A DNA stretch of 64,000 nt from Verrucomicrobiota bacterium (GTDB taxonomy: Bacteria; Verrucomicrobiota; Verrucomicrobiia; Chthoniobacterales; UBA10450). How positions within the stretch are numbered: position 1 is the first letter of the stretch; each line of letters starts with the position of its first letter. A program made the translations under genes and the position numbers. The stretch lies in contig QHNH01000012.1 of NCBI GenBank assembly GCA_003218375.1, positions 124,001 to 188,000 of the forward strand, read 5' to 3'. Positions 1 through 8,488 of this stretch are shown piece by piece. The notes under the pieces are model-generated. The model searched no databases, was not told the DNA's origin, and saw only the letters and a list, made by a program, of their open reading frames with translations.

Positions 1-1
1 A

Positions 2-163
2 CAAAGCGGCCCGAACGGCGATCTGCGGCTGCGCGTAGAGCGCCAACTGAAGTCCGACCTCGCGCAACGCAGTTTGCGCCTCGATGTTCTTACGAAAACG
101 ATCGCGGGCTGGAAGCAGGGTCCGATTGCGAACCGCAAGGTAATGACGTCGCGCTTCCGTTAG
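2..163 (+). CDS. Possible C-terminal end of an unidentified protein (5' truncated by window edge)
   Basis: An open frame enters from the left edge and ends at a TAG at 161-163, giving about 53 residues that end in KVMTSRFR. The composition (mixed charged and hydrophobic, no low complexity) would suit a genuine C-terminus and it lies just upstream of the helicase. However, the opposite strand is also open across the same bases and reads equally protein-like, so the true strand is uncertain. No family recognised. Confidence 0.25.
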   Translation, partial: QSGPNGDLRLRVERQLKSDLAQRSLRLDVLTKTIAGWKQGPIANRKVMTSRFR

Positions 164-217
164 GCGCGAATAAGAACAGGTGCGATCCGCGCATAAACGA
201 CGATAGTCCCGGCTCTC

Positions 218-1531
218 ATGCCCTTTCGCGCACTTGAACTTTCGCCGCAGATTTTGCAGGCGGTCCGCGATGCTGGTTACACTGAGCCTACTCCGATCCA
301 GGTCGCGGCGATCCCGCCTATTCTGGCCGGCGACGATCTCATCGGCATCGCCCAGACCGGGACGGGAAAAACGGCGGCGTTCGTTTTACCGATCCTGACG
401 ATGCTCGCCGCTTCCATTCACAGCGGCGATCGGCGCGGCACCCGCGTGCTCGTGATCGCGCCGACCCGAGAGCTCGTGGTCCAGATCGAGGAGAATGTGC
501 GCGCCTACGCGAAACATCTTCCGCTGCGGATGGCCACGGTGTTTGGGGGAGTGAGCGAACGTCCGCAGCTGGCGGCGTTGCGTTCGGGCGTGGATCTTGT
601 CGTGGCCACGCCGGGCCGAATGATCGATTTGATGGGTCAACGCGCCGCGAACTTTTCCGGAATCGAATTTCTCGTGCTCGATGAAGCCGATCGCATGCTC
701 GACATGGGGTTCCTCCCGCAGATTCGCCAGATCGTGAAAGCGTTGCCGCAAAAACGCCAGACCCTCATGTTCTCCGCGTCGCTCTCGCACGAAATCGAAA
801 AGCTGACCCACGAGTTCCAGCGTTCGCCGAAGATTGTCGAGATCGGCCGGCGCGCGAACCCCGCGGAAACGGTGACGCAATTTGTTTACGAAGTGCCCTC
901 GCATCTGAAGTCCGCGCTGTTGCTTCATCTCCTGGGCGATCCGCAATTCGACACCGTCCTTGTTTTTACTCGCACCAAACATGGGGCGGATAGGATTGCG
1001 CGCCGTCTCGAAAGCAGTGGCATCAAAACGGGCACGATCCATTCGAACCGTTCCCAGAATCAGCGGCTCCGCGCCCTGAAGGATTTCAAGTCGGGCGCGG
1101 TCCGCGTCCTCGTGGCCACGGACGTCGCCGCGCGCGGGATCGACGTGGACGGAATTTCGCACGTGGTGAACTACGATTTTCCGATGCATTCGGAGGACTA
1201 CGTCCATCGCATCGGCCGGACCGGCCGCGCCCTGGCCATCGGCGACGCGATCAGTTTCATCACGCCGGAAGATCACGGGCCGTTGCGTTCGCTTGAGCGA
1301 TTCATCGGTCGCGGCATCGTCCGGAAACGCGCGGAAGGATTTGATTACAAAGCCGCCGCTCCACCGCGCGACGAGCGGGGCCGAGGACAACGCCGGCAAT
1401 CTGCGCCGAGAATGGAGCCGAAGTCACCGGGAAATTCCGCGCGCGGCAGCGGTCATCCCGCGCAACGCAACAGCGGCCGGCGTCCGCGTGGTTTTTCCTC
1501 GACCCGAAGATCCTGGGGAAGATCGCGCTGA
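218..1531 (+). CDS. rhlE: DEAD-box ATP-dependent RNA helicase, RhlE-like
   Basis: ATP-dependent RNA unwinding enzyme expected in the cytoplasm, in RNA remodelling, ribosome assembly or mRNA decay. The full set of DEAD-box motifs is present in order: Q motif (YTEPTPIQ, about residues 21-28), motif I AQTGTGKT (45-52), PTREL (82-86), TPGR (131-134), DEAD (155-158), motif III as SAS rather than the usual SAT (186-188), ATDVAARGID (300-309) and HRIGRTGR (330-337). The last roughly 70 residues are rich in Arg, Gly and Ser, the usual basic RNA-binding tail of RhlE-type proteins. Length 437 residues is normal. The start was chosen at the first ATG giving the Q-motif helix immediately. It converges with the MOSC gene, 13 bp away. 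The SAS variant is conservative. RhlE rather than another DEAD subgroup is a judgement from the short N-terminus. Confidence 0.93.
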   Translation: MPFRALELSPQILQAVRDAGYTEPTPIQVAAIPPILAGDDLIGIAQTGTGKTAAFVLPILTMLAASIHSGDRRGTRVLVIAPTRELVVQIEENVRAYAKHLPLRMATVFGGVSERPQLAALRSGVDLVVATPGRMIDLMGQRAANFSGIEFLVLDEADRMLDMGFLPQIRQIVKALPQKRQTLMFSASLSHEIEKLTHEFQRSPKIVEIGRRANPAETVTQFVYEVPSHLKSALLLHLLGDPQFDTVLVFTRTKHGADRIARRLESSGIKTGTIHSNRSQNQRLRALKDFKSGAVRVLVATDVAARGIDVDGISHVVNYDFPMHSEDYVHRIGRTGRALAIGDAISFITPEDHGPLRSLERFIGRGIVRKRAEGFDYKAAAPPRDERGRGQRRQSAPRMEPKSPGNSARGSGHPAQRNSGRRPRGFSSTRRSWGRSR

Positions 1532-1544
1532 AGCCGGAAGTTGC

Positions 1545-2336
1545 TTAGTCCAGCAACTCGACGGAATCGCCTTTGCGAATCATTCCTTCGACTAGGACGG
1601 CGCCGTAAACGCCGGCCATGCCTTCATGCGCCTGCGCGACGGCTTTCAATATCGCCGGCGTTTTTTCCGCGGTGTCGGGATCGAGCGTGATCATCATGCA
1701 ACGCGCATCGCGCTGGAGAACAGCAACGGTCACTCTTGAGCCGATGCGCAACGAGCGGCCGACGAATTTATCTTCGGCGAAACCGTTGGACGAAGGCAGA
1801 TCGACATAAATATTTGCGCGGAAGCGACGCTTATCGACGGCGACGCCGGTTTCCTCGCCCAGTCTTTTCGCCGTTTGCACGGCGAAGATCGACAGCGGAC
1901 GACAATCAGTGATTGCCTTGTCCGAGCGAAGCAATGTGAGCTTGTGATTTCCCTCGATGTTTGATCGCAGATCGTCGATCAAAGCCGGGTCATCGATCGC
2001 GAAAGTTTTCCCATCCGGCGTTTCGACATCGACCATTAATTCGGATACGTCAGCCGAGATCGGATTCAGGTTTGGAGACAATTTCTCCGCTTCACCCACG
2101 TTGACCGGCCGCGCTGCTTTTTCCGGATTTCGGAAGCGCGCGCGGTAACGAATCATTTGACGTTGGTCGCGTCCGGTAAAAAACGGGAAGCCCTTTGGAT
2201 TGGCTGAGCTTTCAAAAGCAAAAAGGCGATCACCGTAAACGCCGGGGTATCCTGCAAACATTTCCTCCATCTCTTCGCCCCGCATGCTCTTGACGGGATA
2301 CCGCCAGAGGCTCTCGACACGCCCGATGATGCTCAT
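1545..2336 (-). CDS. MOSC domain-containing protein
   Basis: A 263-residue protein beginning with the MOSC N-terminal beta-barrel signature (ESLWRYPVKSMRGE, residues 8-21) and continuing into the MOSC domain. MOSC proteins handle sulfur or molybdenum cofactor (MOCOS C-terminal family, YiiM/mARC relatives). The domain carries DKRRFRANIYVD (about residues 167-178) and QRDARCMMITLDPDT (about 209-223), whose Cys is the position expected to bind the sulfido-molybdenum cofactor. No iron-sulfur or other fused domain is seen, so it is a free-standing MOSC oxidoreductase-like protein. It is a single gene convergent with the helicase. The exact substrate cannot be read from the sequence. Confidence 0.85.
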   Translation of the reverse strand: MSIIGRVESLWRYPVKSMRGEEMEEMFAGYPGVYGDRLFAFESSANPKGFPFFTGRDQRQMIRYRARFRNPEKAARPVNVGEAEKLSPNLNPISADVSELMVDVETPDGKTFAIDDPALIDDLRSNIEGNHKLTLLRSDKAITDCRPLSIFAVQTAKRLGEETGVAVDKRRFRANIYVDLPSSNGFAEDKFVGRSLRIGSRVTVAVLQRDARCMMITLDPDTAEKTPAILKAVAQAHEGMAGVYGAVLVEGMIRKGDSVELLD

Positions 2337-2432
2337 CGGGCAAGTAGAAACGAGGAAGTGGGAACTAGAAAGATTAATGGAGCGACCGGCGACCGTTTAC
2401 GCTCGGGAGCGTCTGTGATAAGGTTTGGAGCC

Positions 2433-2621
2433 ATGGGCGCGGCTAAAATCGAGGATTACCTGCGGGAGATCGATCACAGCCTGTTGCGAGAAAACTTGAA
2501 ACTGACACCGGCGCAGCGGCTGGAAAAATTTGTGAAGTTTCGTGGCTTTACCTCCGAACTTCGCCGCGCCGGAGAAAACGCACGCCAGGGGTCTGTCACG
2601 AGAAAAACGCGCCGGTCGTGA
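2433..2621 (+). CDS. Small protein coupled to a nucleotidyltransferase
   Basis: A 62-residue protein rich in Arg, Lys and Glu with an LTPAQRLEKFVKFRGF stretch near its middle. Its stop overlaps the next gene's GTG start (GTGA, 2618-2621), so the two are almost certainly co-translated. The ATG at 2433 was preferred over an in-frame ATG at 2358 because the protein-like part begins here and an AAGG lies nine bases upstream. No family is recognised with certainty. The position, directly before an MNT/AbiEii-like nucleotidyltransferase, is the usual place for a short partner in two-gene toxin-antitoxin-like units, but that role is inference. Confidence 0.55.
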   Translation: MGAAKIEDYLREIDHSLLRENLKLTPAQRLEKFVKFRGFTSELRRAGENARQGSVTRKTRRS

Positions 2622-3106
2622 GCGCGGAGTTCGAGCGTCTTCTTCCGGAGCTCGTAAGAGGTGGCGTCGATTTCATTCTCATTGGTGGTGTCGCCGGAAT
2701 TGTGCACGGTTCTGCGCGCGTGACCTACGATGTGGACCTGCTTTATTCCCGGACGGACGACAATATCAGGCGCCTCGCCAGCGTCCTTGAGCCGCGCTCT
2801 CCGTATCTTCGCGATGCGCCGCCAGCTTTGCCATTCGCATGGGACGAAAGAACGATTCGGGCCGGTTTGAATTTCAGTCTGACAACCAATCTCGGAGATC
2901 TCGATCTCTTCGGCGAAGTCTCCGGCGGAAATAGCTACAACGACCTTCTTCCGCATTCATTCGACGTCGAAGCTTTCGGGATCCAGTTTAAGTGCGTTGA
3001 TCTTCCCACCTTGATTCGCATCAAGAAAGCAGCGGGCCGGGCGAAGGATTTGGAAGCAATTGCCGAGCTGCAGGCTCTTTTAGAAGAAAGGCAGAAGCAA
3101 CCGTAA
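2618..3106 (+). CDS. Nucleotidyltransferase-fold protein (MNT/AbiEii-like)
   Basis: A 162-residue protein with the minimal nucleotidyltransferase signature: a Gly-Gly pair in ILIGGVAGIVHG (residues 20-31) followed by the metal-binding Asp pair TYDVDLLYS (D38 and D40). A later Lys-rich helix with LPTLIRIKKAAGRAKDLEAI (about 129-148) is typical of the AbiEii/DUF6036-type branch. Family members transfer nucleotides to proteins or RNAs and many are halves of toxin-antitoxin pairs. The GTG start overlaps the upstream small gene by four bases, which fixes the start and implies coupling. A third catalytic acidic residue is likely in NLGDLDLFGEV. Target and role are unknown. Confidence 0.8.
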   Translation: MSAEFERLLPELVRGGVDFILIGGVAGIVHGSARVTYDVDLLYSRTDDNIRRLASVLEPRSPYLRDAPPALPFAWDERTIRAGLNFSLTTNLGDLDLFGEVSGGNSYNDLLPHSFDVEAFGIQFKCVDLPTLIRIKKAAGRAKDLEAIAELQALLEERQKQP

Positions 3107-3131
3107 TCGTTGCGCTTTTCGGAGCACGGAG

Positions 3132-4307
3132 TTACGCCGCCGCGGTCGCGACATGCTTCGTGTGTAGGCGCTTCAACATCACGATGCAGGCGATCGCTAT
3201 CACGATGAGAGCGATTCCCAACAGCGGCCGATAGACTATCCAGGCCACCGCGATCACCAGCAACGACACGATCGCAGAAAGGAAGAACGAGACAATGGCG
3301 AACCCCAGTTCGACGAGGGAGCCGAGGAACGGAAGGATGCGAGCCATCGCCGAGATCGGCCCGAGGACAAGCATGCCGGCAAAGAACATAGCCGCAAAAC
3401 CCACCACCCGGAGGATCCAGGTCAGGGTGCGATTCGCTGCCTGCGCATGGGCGAACATTTGCGCGGCCGAGATGTTGCCGGTTTCCACCAGCTCGATCTC
3501 GCGCTCATTCGTAGTCAGATAAGGCGTGAAGCTTTGTTTCGTCTGCGCCGCTACCACACTCAAGGTTCCCGGCCGCAGCACGCCAAAGGAAATCTTCTCG
3601 TCCCCGATCTCCGGGTTGCCTGGATCCGTGCCCAGGTAATACTGATTCCCATCGATCTTGAGCTTCGACCGAAACTTCTCCAAGACCTGGGAGAGCTGGT
3701 CGTTCGTGGCTTCCAACGTTTCGTCGCCGCTAACCTTCCCGATGATTTGCGGAGTCAACCGGAACTGACCGAGCGTGGCATCGGTGGCCACGAACTCTTT
3801 CTTCGGAATTTCGACCCGCGCGGGGTTTTGATGGTCTTCCGCGCTTTTGAACGAGCTGCTCTTGATAAGATCGGGCGACCAAACTTTCTCGTAGCTATAA
3901 GTCGTGGTCGTTTCCTTGCCGCCACCGATTTTATCGCGCGATTTGGATTCCTTCTTCTCCTTCCAAACGTAGACCTCGATGTTGCGCCTGAGCCGCAGAG
4001 CCTTTTCCGAAACGTTGAAAATGGGATCCTGAAGCGGGTCGGTTACCGAAGTCTCGCCCGTGACGTGGATGAGTTTGGACTCGTTCGCCGAATCGACGTT
4101 GTCCGCCGGCACATCAATCACGGTGGCCGCGCCTTCCCGCAGACTCTTGGCCGTGGCGACAGCGCGTCCTTCATTCCAAAAAAGCAGAATGATCGAGCCG
4201 ATGAGCAGGAGAAAACCGAAGAGCATTCCGACAATCGAGTTGCCGATCCGCCCGAAGATCGACTGGTTAGTAAGTTCTGTAATTACGTTCGCCATAGTCG
4301 ACGCCAT
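3132..4307 (-). CDS. TMEM43 family membrane protein
   Basis: A 391-residue polytopic protein. It has one N-terminal membrane helix (about residues 25-46, ending in LLFWNEGRA), a large extramembrane region of about 230 residues, then three or four closely packed helices from about 290 to 380. The N-terminal helix followed by WNEGRAV and repeated Leu-Arg-Glu-Gly elements matches the TMEM43/LUMA family, known from animal inner nuclear membranes and found sporadically in bacteria. Bacterial function is unestablished; a role in membrane organisation is family inference only. The gene is divergent from the GlxA-type regulator, with about 135 bp between. An in-frame ATG at 4295 is an alternative start. 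Confidence 0.8.
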   Translation of the reverse strand: MASTMANVITELTNQSIFGRIGNSIVGMLFGFLLLIGSIILLFWNEGRAVATAKSLREGAATVIDVPADNVDSANESKLIHVTGETSVTDPLQDPIFNVSEKALRLRRNIEVYVWKEKKESKSRDKIGGGKETTTTYSYEKVWSPDLIKSSSFKSAEDHQNPARVEIPKKEFVATDATLGQFRLTPQIIGKVSGDETLEATNDQLSQVLEKFRSKLKIDGNQYYLGTDPGNPEIGDEKISFGVLRPGTLSVVAAQTKQSFTPYLTTNEREIELVETGNISAAQMFAHAQAANRTLTWILRVVGFAAMFFAGMLVLGPISAMARILPFLGSLVELGFAIVSFFLSAIVSLLVIAVAWIVYRPLLGIALIVIAIACIVMLKRLHTKHVATAAA

Positions 4308-4442
4308 AGCAGGAGGAATCGAAAGCAGGAAGCAGAAAGTAAGAGCCCCAGGAGCGCCGCGGTGGGTAGCGGACCTCCAATGTCCTGATTCGTCGGAAGT
4401 TTGTCATTTGGGATATCCGAGTTCGAGGCTAATCTGGGCGGA

Positions 4443-5480
4443 ATGCGACCACTCCGTGTGGGGTTGATAGGATACGATGGCGTCCAGGGTTTGGATCTCG
4501 TCGGGCCTTCCGATGCGTTTACGATTGCGGCCATCCACGGTAACAACGGGACGCCGGAACGATGTTACGAAGTCACCATTATCGGTCTGACCGGTAAACC
4601 ATTTCGCGCGGAATCGGGCTTGCTCTTTCAGCCCCACGCCACTTTGCGCAATGCTTCTGCGCTCGACACGCTCGTCATTCCCGGAGGCAGAGGCGCGCGG
4701 ATCGGTCCTGCGAGTGCGACGATCGCGCGTTGGATTTCGGATCGTGCGCCGAAAATTCGCCGCATCGCTTCGGTCTGCACAGGGATCTATGCGCTCGCGC
4801 CGACGGGTCTTCTCGACGGCCGCACCGTAACGACTCATTGGCGGTTCGCCCAGGATGTGGCCCGCCGTTTCCCGAAGCTCAACGTAGATCATGACGCGCT
4901 CTTTGTGAAAGATGGATCGTTTTTCACCGCCGGTGGGATTACGGCGAGCGTGGACCTCGCCCTGGCACTCATCGAGGAAGACTTCGGACCGCGCGTCGCG
5001 GTCGCGGTCGCGCGGGAGCTGGTCGTGTATCTGAAACGACCCGGCGGGCAGAAGCAATATTCCGAGCCGCTGCAGTTTCAGTGCGATTCGTCCGATCGCT
5101 TCGCCGATCTCGCTTCCTGGATGCTGGGACATTTACGGGCCGATCTTTCGCTCGAGACCCTGGCACGGCGGGCCTGCCTTTCGCCGCGCCATTTCGCCCG
5201 GCGATTCAAGCAAACTTTCGGCGGAACCCCCGCGGCCTTTGTGGAAAATCTCCGACTCGATGACGCGCGCCGGCGACTGACCGAGCGCACTCAAACCATC
5301 GAAAGCGTCGCGGCCGCGGTCGGGTTCCAGAGCGACGATGCTTTTCGGCGCGCGTTTCAGCGGCGCTTCGGCGTGAAGCCAAGCAGTTACCGGAATCGGT
5401 TCGACGCGCGTGCGAACTCTTCGCAAAACGGAAAAGCTATCCGCAAGCGACCGAAGCAACCGGCTCGCGGGAAGAAGTAG
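4443..5480 (+). CDS. GlxA family transcriptional regulator (DJ-1/PfpI domain plus AraC HTH)
   Basis: A 345-residue regulator. Residues about 1-190 form a DJ-1/PfpI amidase-like sensor domain (RVGLIGYDGVQGLDLVGPSD near the start; IASVCTGIYALAPTGLLDG with the nucleophile-position Cys). The C-terminal 110 residues carry an AraC-type double helix-turn-helix (LETLARRACLSPRHFARRFK, then IESVAAAVGFQSDDAFRRAF and FGVKPSSYR). The start at 4443 is where the conserved fold begins; the open frame extends further upstream without protein-like sequence. It heads a same-strand run through 8994 in which another gene (6879-8012) also encodes a DJ-1/PfpI domain, so it probably regulates that run. The ligand is unknown. 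Confidence 0.92.
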   Translation: MRPLRVGLIGYDGVQGLDLVGPSDAFTIAAIHGNNGTPERCYEVTIIGLTGKPFRAESGLLFQPHATLRNASALDTLVIPGGRGARIGPASATIARWISDRAPKIRRIASVCTGIYALAPTGLLDGRTVTTHWRFAQDVARRFPKLNVDHDALFVKDGSFFTAGGITASVDLALALIEEDFGPRVAVAVARELVVYLKRPGGQKQYSEPLQFQCDSSDRFADLASWMLGHLRADLSLETLARRACLSPRHFARRFKQTFGGTPAAFVENLRLDDARRRLTERTQTIESVAAAVGFQSDDAFRRAFQRRFGVKPSSYRNRFDARANSSQNGKAIRKRPKQPARGKK

Positions 5481-5489
5481 GACGACAAC

Positions 5490-6854
5490 ATGAAAAGATA
5501 CCTAACGATAGCTCTCTTAGCGTCACTAGCTATACTTAGCCCGGCGACGGAACCAGTGTTGAAAATCTACATGTGTCCGGAGTGCGGCTGCGAAAGTGAC
5601 GCTATCGTCTTCGACAAGCCGGGCAATTGTCCGAGCAGTGGAATGGCTCTGGTCGAAGCAAAAGACCGGCATGAAGGTGAAATGCGCGCGATGCGACCAG
5701 TCACCACCTTTCATTTTCCGGATGGAAAACGGTCGGTCACGTTTCCATTCGAGCTCATAGCCAACGGGATTTATTTGTCGATGCACGTCAACGGAAAGGG
5801 GCCTTTCTCTTTCGAGCTCGACACCGGTTCTTTCAATTCCATCGTTGCTTCGGAGCTGGCGGCCGAGATGGGAATCCAGACCAGCGGAACAACTACAGGC
5901 GCTGGCGCCGGCTCAGGATCGTTTGTCGCGGGAAAGATCAAAGAACTTAAGTTCGAGTTCCCCGAGGGAGTCACTGCCTCTACCCGAGCCGGAACAAGCG
6001 TCTCGATGGCGGGGCTCTGGCCCTTGATCGCTCGTCGCGTCTACGGCGATGTCGGGCACGACATTATCCAGAATTTCGTGGTGGAGATCGATTACGAAAA
6101 GAAGCTGCTTACTTTGCATGATCCGGCAACCTACCATTATGCCGGAAAGGCCCAGGCGATCCCGTTTACTCTGTGGGGGAGCTATGATCTGCAGATCGAT
6201 GGCGAGCTCATGGTTAACGGAGAACCGCCGATTCCAGTGAAGTTCACCCTGGATACGGGCGCCGGCGGCACCGCGGTGACGACTCACATCGTAGAAGCGC
6301 ATCACTTGAAGGATAAGGTCGGCAAAGTCCTGCCTGCCTTCGATAACGGAGCCGGAGGAGGAGAAGCGAAGCTTGTCATGGCGCGTCTGGCCGCCGTCCG
6401 CATCGGGCCTTACCGCATCAACCAACCTCTGGCGGCGTTGACGAGCGACACCCAGGGATCGTTTGCGAGCAAGACTCTGGGAGTCAATCTTGGCGCTAAC
6501 ATCCTCAAGCGCTTCACTGTCATCATCGATTACTTGCACAAGCAATTGATTCTGGAGCCGAACGCGCATTTGAAAGATCCATTTAAGGCCGATGGGAGCG
6601 GTTTGGTCCTTAAAGCAGGCGATGACAACTTCAGGGTCTTCACCGTTCGCGCTCTCGTCCCGGACTCACCTGCTACCGAAGCCGGTATTCAGCCAGGCGA
6701 TCGCCTTACCGCGATCGATGGGGAACTGCTTGATCAGTATGCACTCTGGCAGGTGCAAGAGCTCCTGCAAAAGGACGGGACGACTTGCCAGCTTTCACTC
6801 GAGCGCGGAGACAAGAGACTAACCGCCGCGCTGAAGCTTCGATCGCTTTTGTAG
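5490..6854 (+). CDS. Secreted retropepsin-like aspartyl protease with Cys-rich N-terminus and PDZ domain
   Basis: A 454-residue exported protein. A signal peptide (1-20) is followed by a short Cys-rich module (YMCPECGCESDAIVFDKPG, then CPSSGM) resembling a heavy-metal-binding zinc ribbon. Two clan AA aspartyl-protease halves come next: FELDTGSFNSIV (catalytic Asp near 111) and KFTLDTGAGGTAV (near 250). A C-terminal PDZ domain contains SPATEAGIQPGDRLTAIDGE. Such proteins are periplasmic or surface proteases of the PDZ-aspartyl type. Compared with the next gene's copy of the Cys module, the last Cys is replaced by Ser (CPSS versus CPRC), so this copy may not bind metal fully. It starts 9 bp after the regulator and lies 24 bp before the PfpI gene, so probably one operon. 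Confidence 0.82.
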   Translation: MKRYLTIALLASLAILSPATEPVLKIYMCPECGCESDAIVFDKPGNCPSSGMALVEAKDRHEGEMRAMRPVTTFHFPDGKRSVTFPFELIANGIYLSMHVNGKGPFSFELDTGSFNSIVASELAAEMGIQTSGTTTGAGAGSGSFVAGKIKELKFEFPEGVTASTRAGTSVSMAGLWPLIARRVYGDVGHDIIQNFVVEIDYEKKLLTLHDPATYHYAGKAQAIPFTLWGSYDLQIDGELMVNGEPPIPVKFTLDTGAGGTAVTTHIVEAHHLKDKVGKVLPAFDNGAGGGEAKLVMARLAAVRIGPYRINQPLAALTSDTQGSFASKTLGVNLGANILKRFTVIIDYLHKQLILEPNAHLKDPFKADGSGLVLKAGDDNFRVFTVRALVPDSPATEAGIQPGDRLTAIDGELLDQYALWQVQELLQKDGTTCQLSLERGDKRLTAALKLRSLL

Positions 6855-6878
6855 CTAATGAAATAACATCACATCCAA

Positions 6879-8012
6879 ATGAAAAGATTAACTATCTTCG
6901 CTCTTCTAAGTGCGCTCTTTTCGGCGCTTACTCTCACGGCTACGCCCACGCCATCAAAACGCGTCTTTGTCTGCCCCGAATGCGGGCAGGAATGTGACAA
7001 ACTTGTCTTCGACAAACCTGGCGCGTGCCCCCGCTGCGGGATGACGCTAGTCGAGAAAGTCGATAACAAGGAGAAGCGGATCAGCGTAGCTGTGCTCTTG
7101 TTCGATGGCGCGGAAGTTATCGATTACTCCGGGCCATGGGAAGTCTTTGGCGAAGCAGGCTTCAAGGTTTATGGCGTCGCAGAAAAACGCGAGCCGATTC
7201 ATGCCAGCTTCGGGCAGAAGATCATGCCCGACTATACCTTCGCCGATAGTCCGCCGGCTGACATTCTCCTTGTCCCCGGCGGGAGTGTAAGCCAGGCGCT
7301 GGAAAATCCACAACTGATCAAGTGGGTGCAAACGAACGCGCAAGCTTCGACCCATGTCATGTCCGTGTGCACCGGCGCGTTCATTTTGTCGAAAGCCGGT
7401 TTACTCGACGGTTTGAGTGCTACGACGATTCAACACGCGATCGACAAGCTCCAAAAGGTTTCGCCCAAGACCAGGGTAGTCCACGACCAAAGATACGTCG
7501 ATAACGGCAAGATCATCACCACCGCTGGGCTTTCCTCCGGGATCGATGGAGCCTTCCACCTCGTCGCTAGAATTAACGGCGAAGGCGAAGCTCAGGCCAT
7601 CGCCTTGAACATGGAATACCGGTGGGACCCTCATTCGAAGTATGCTCGCGCTGCCTTGGCGGATCGATACTTGCCGGACTTTTCCGATCTGAAGGACGTG
7701 AAGGGAAAGATACTTTCGACCGATGGCGATCTGGATCACTGGGAAGTCAAAGCGCTGGTCTCGGAACCAAACTCGATCGAAGCGATTGCCGATCTTCTTA
7801 ACCACCAGATTACTTCGAACACGCCTTACGCAAAGGGAGCCATAACAGTGAGCCTCGCCGGGGCGAACAACTCCGCGATCAATTGGAAATTCACCGATGA
7901 GGAAGGACGCGGCTGGAACGGAGAGGGAAAGATAGATTCCGCTCCAGATCATCCAGGGCAATTTGTCGTCACACTGAAACTTGCGCGGCAACCGACTGCC
8001 AAAAGCACATGA
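6879..8012 (+). CDS. Secreted DJ-1/PfpI family protein with Cys4 zinc-ribbon-like N-terminus
   Basis: A 377-residue protein with a signal peptide (1-21), a CPEC...CPRC four-Cys module (about 27-60) and a DJ-1/PfpI domain (about 66-250; SVCTGAFILSKAGLLDG holds the conserved nucleophile Cys with the preceding VPGG loop). The remaining 120 residues are unassigned. DJ-1/PfpI proteins include glutamine amidotransferase-like hydrolases, glyoxalases and chaperones; export of one is uncommon. The Cys module is nearly the same as in the preceding protease, sharing VFDKPG...CP..GM..VE, so the two probably act together or on the same metal or substrate. Its stop overlaps the next start (ATGA at 8009). 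Confidence 0.85.
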   Translation: MKRLTIFALLSALFSALTLTATPTPSKRVFVCPECGQECDKLVFDKPGACPRCGMTLVEKVDNKEKRISVAVLLFDGAEVIDYSGPWEVFGEAGFKVYGVAEKREPIHASFGQKIMPDYTFADSPPADILLVPGGSVSQALENPQLIKWVQTNAQASTHVMSVCTGAFILSKAGLLDGLSATTIQHAIDKLQKVSPKTRVVHDQRYVDNGKIITTAGLSSGIDGAFHLVARINGEGEAQAIALNMEYRWDPHSKYARAALADRYLPDFSDLKDVKGKILSTDGDLDHWEVKALVSEPNSIEAIADLLNHQITSNTPYAKGAITVSLAGANNSAINWKFTDEEGRGWNGEGKIDSAPDHPGQFVVTLKLARQPTAKST

Positions 8013-8488
8013 ACAAGGTCCTTTCACTGTGCGTCGTGTTCTTGGGAAATGCCGCGATGTTCGCGCAAGAGACAACGATGGATGAAAGCGCGGCCATCAA
8101 GAAAACCGCGCTCAATTACATCGAAGGTTGGTACACCGGCGATGCGGCGCGGATGGAGCGTGCGCTTCATCCCGAGTTGGCAAAGCGAATGATTTCAACC
8201 GATCCGAAGACTGGCCGCAGCCAATTCAATCACATGGGAGCGATGACGCTGGTGCAGCGGACGCGGGATGGCGGCGGAACAAAGACGCCCGCTGATCGAC
8301 AATTGAAAGAGGTCACCATTCTCGATCGATTCAATAACGCGGCCGTGGTCAAGATCGTCGCGTCTGACTGGATCGATTACCTTGAAGTCGCGAAGTTCAA
8401 TGGTGATTGGAAGATCATCAATGTGCTTTGGGAGTTGAAACCGAAGGCTGCGTCCGTGGAGTCAAATGCGCCTGCGCAAAAACCATGA
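8009..8488 (+). CDS. NTF2-like / putative lumazine-binding family exported protein
   Basis: A 159-residue protein with a signal peptide (cleavage expected after AMFA) and an NTF2-like cone fold. ALNYIEGWYTGDAARMERALHPE (split here: ALNYIEGWYTGDAARM, then ERALHPE) is the hallmark of the putative lumazine-binding group, and the strand VVKIVASDWIDYLEV lies near the C-terminus. Members are small-ligand-binding or accessory proteins with no fixed reaction. ATGA overlaps on both sides couple it to the PfpI gene and the DoxX gene. The C-terminal tail after ELKPKA is short and polar. Confidence 0.82.
   Translation: MNKVLSLCVVFLGNAAMFAQETTMDESAAIKKTALNYIEGWYTGDAARMERALHPELAKRMISTDPKTGRSQFNHMGAMTLVQRTRDGGGTKTPADRQLKEVTILDRFNNAAVVKIVASDWIDYLEVAKFNGDWKIINVLWELKPKAASVESNAPAQKP

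Noticed and set aside
386-1399. Long open frame on the minus strand inside the helicase gene
   Set aside because: Shadow of the helicase: Arg/His-rich, no motifs, while the plus strand has the full DEAD-box motif set.
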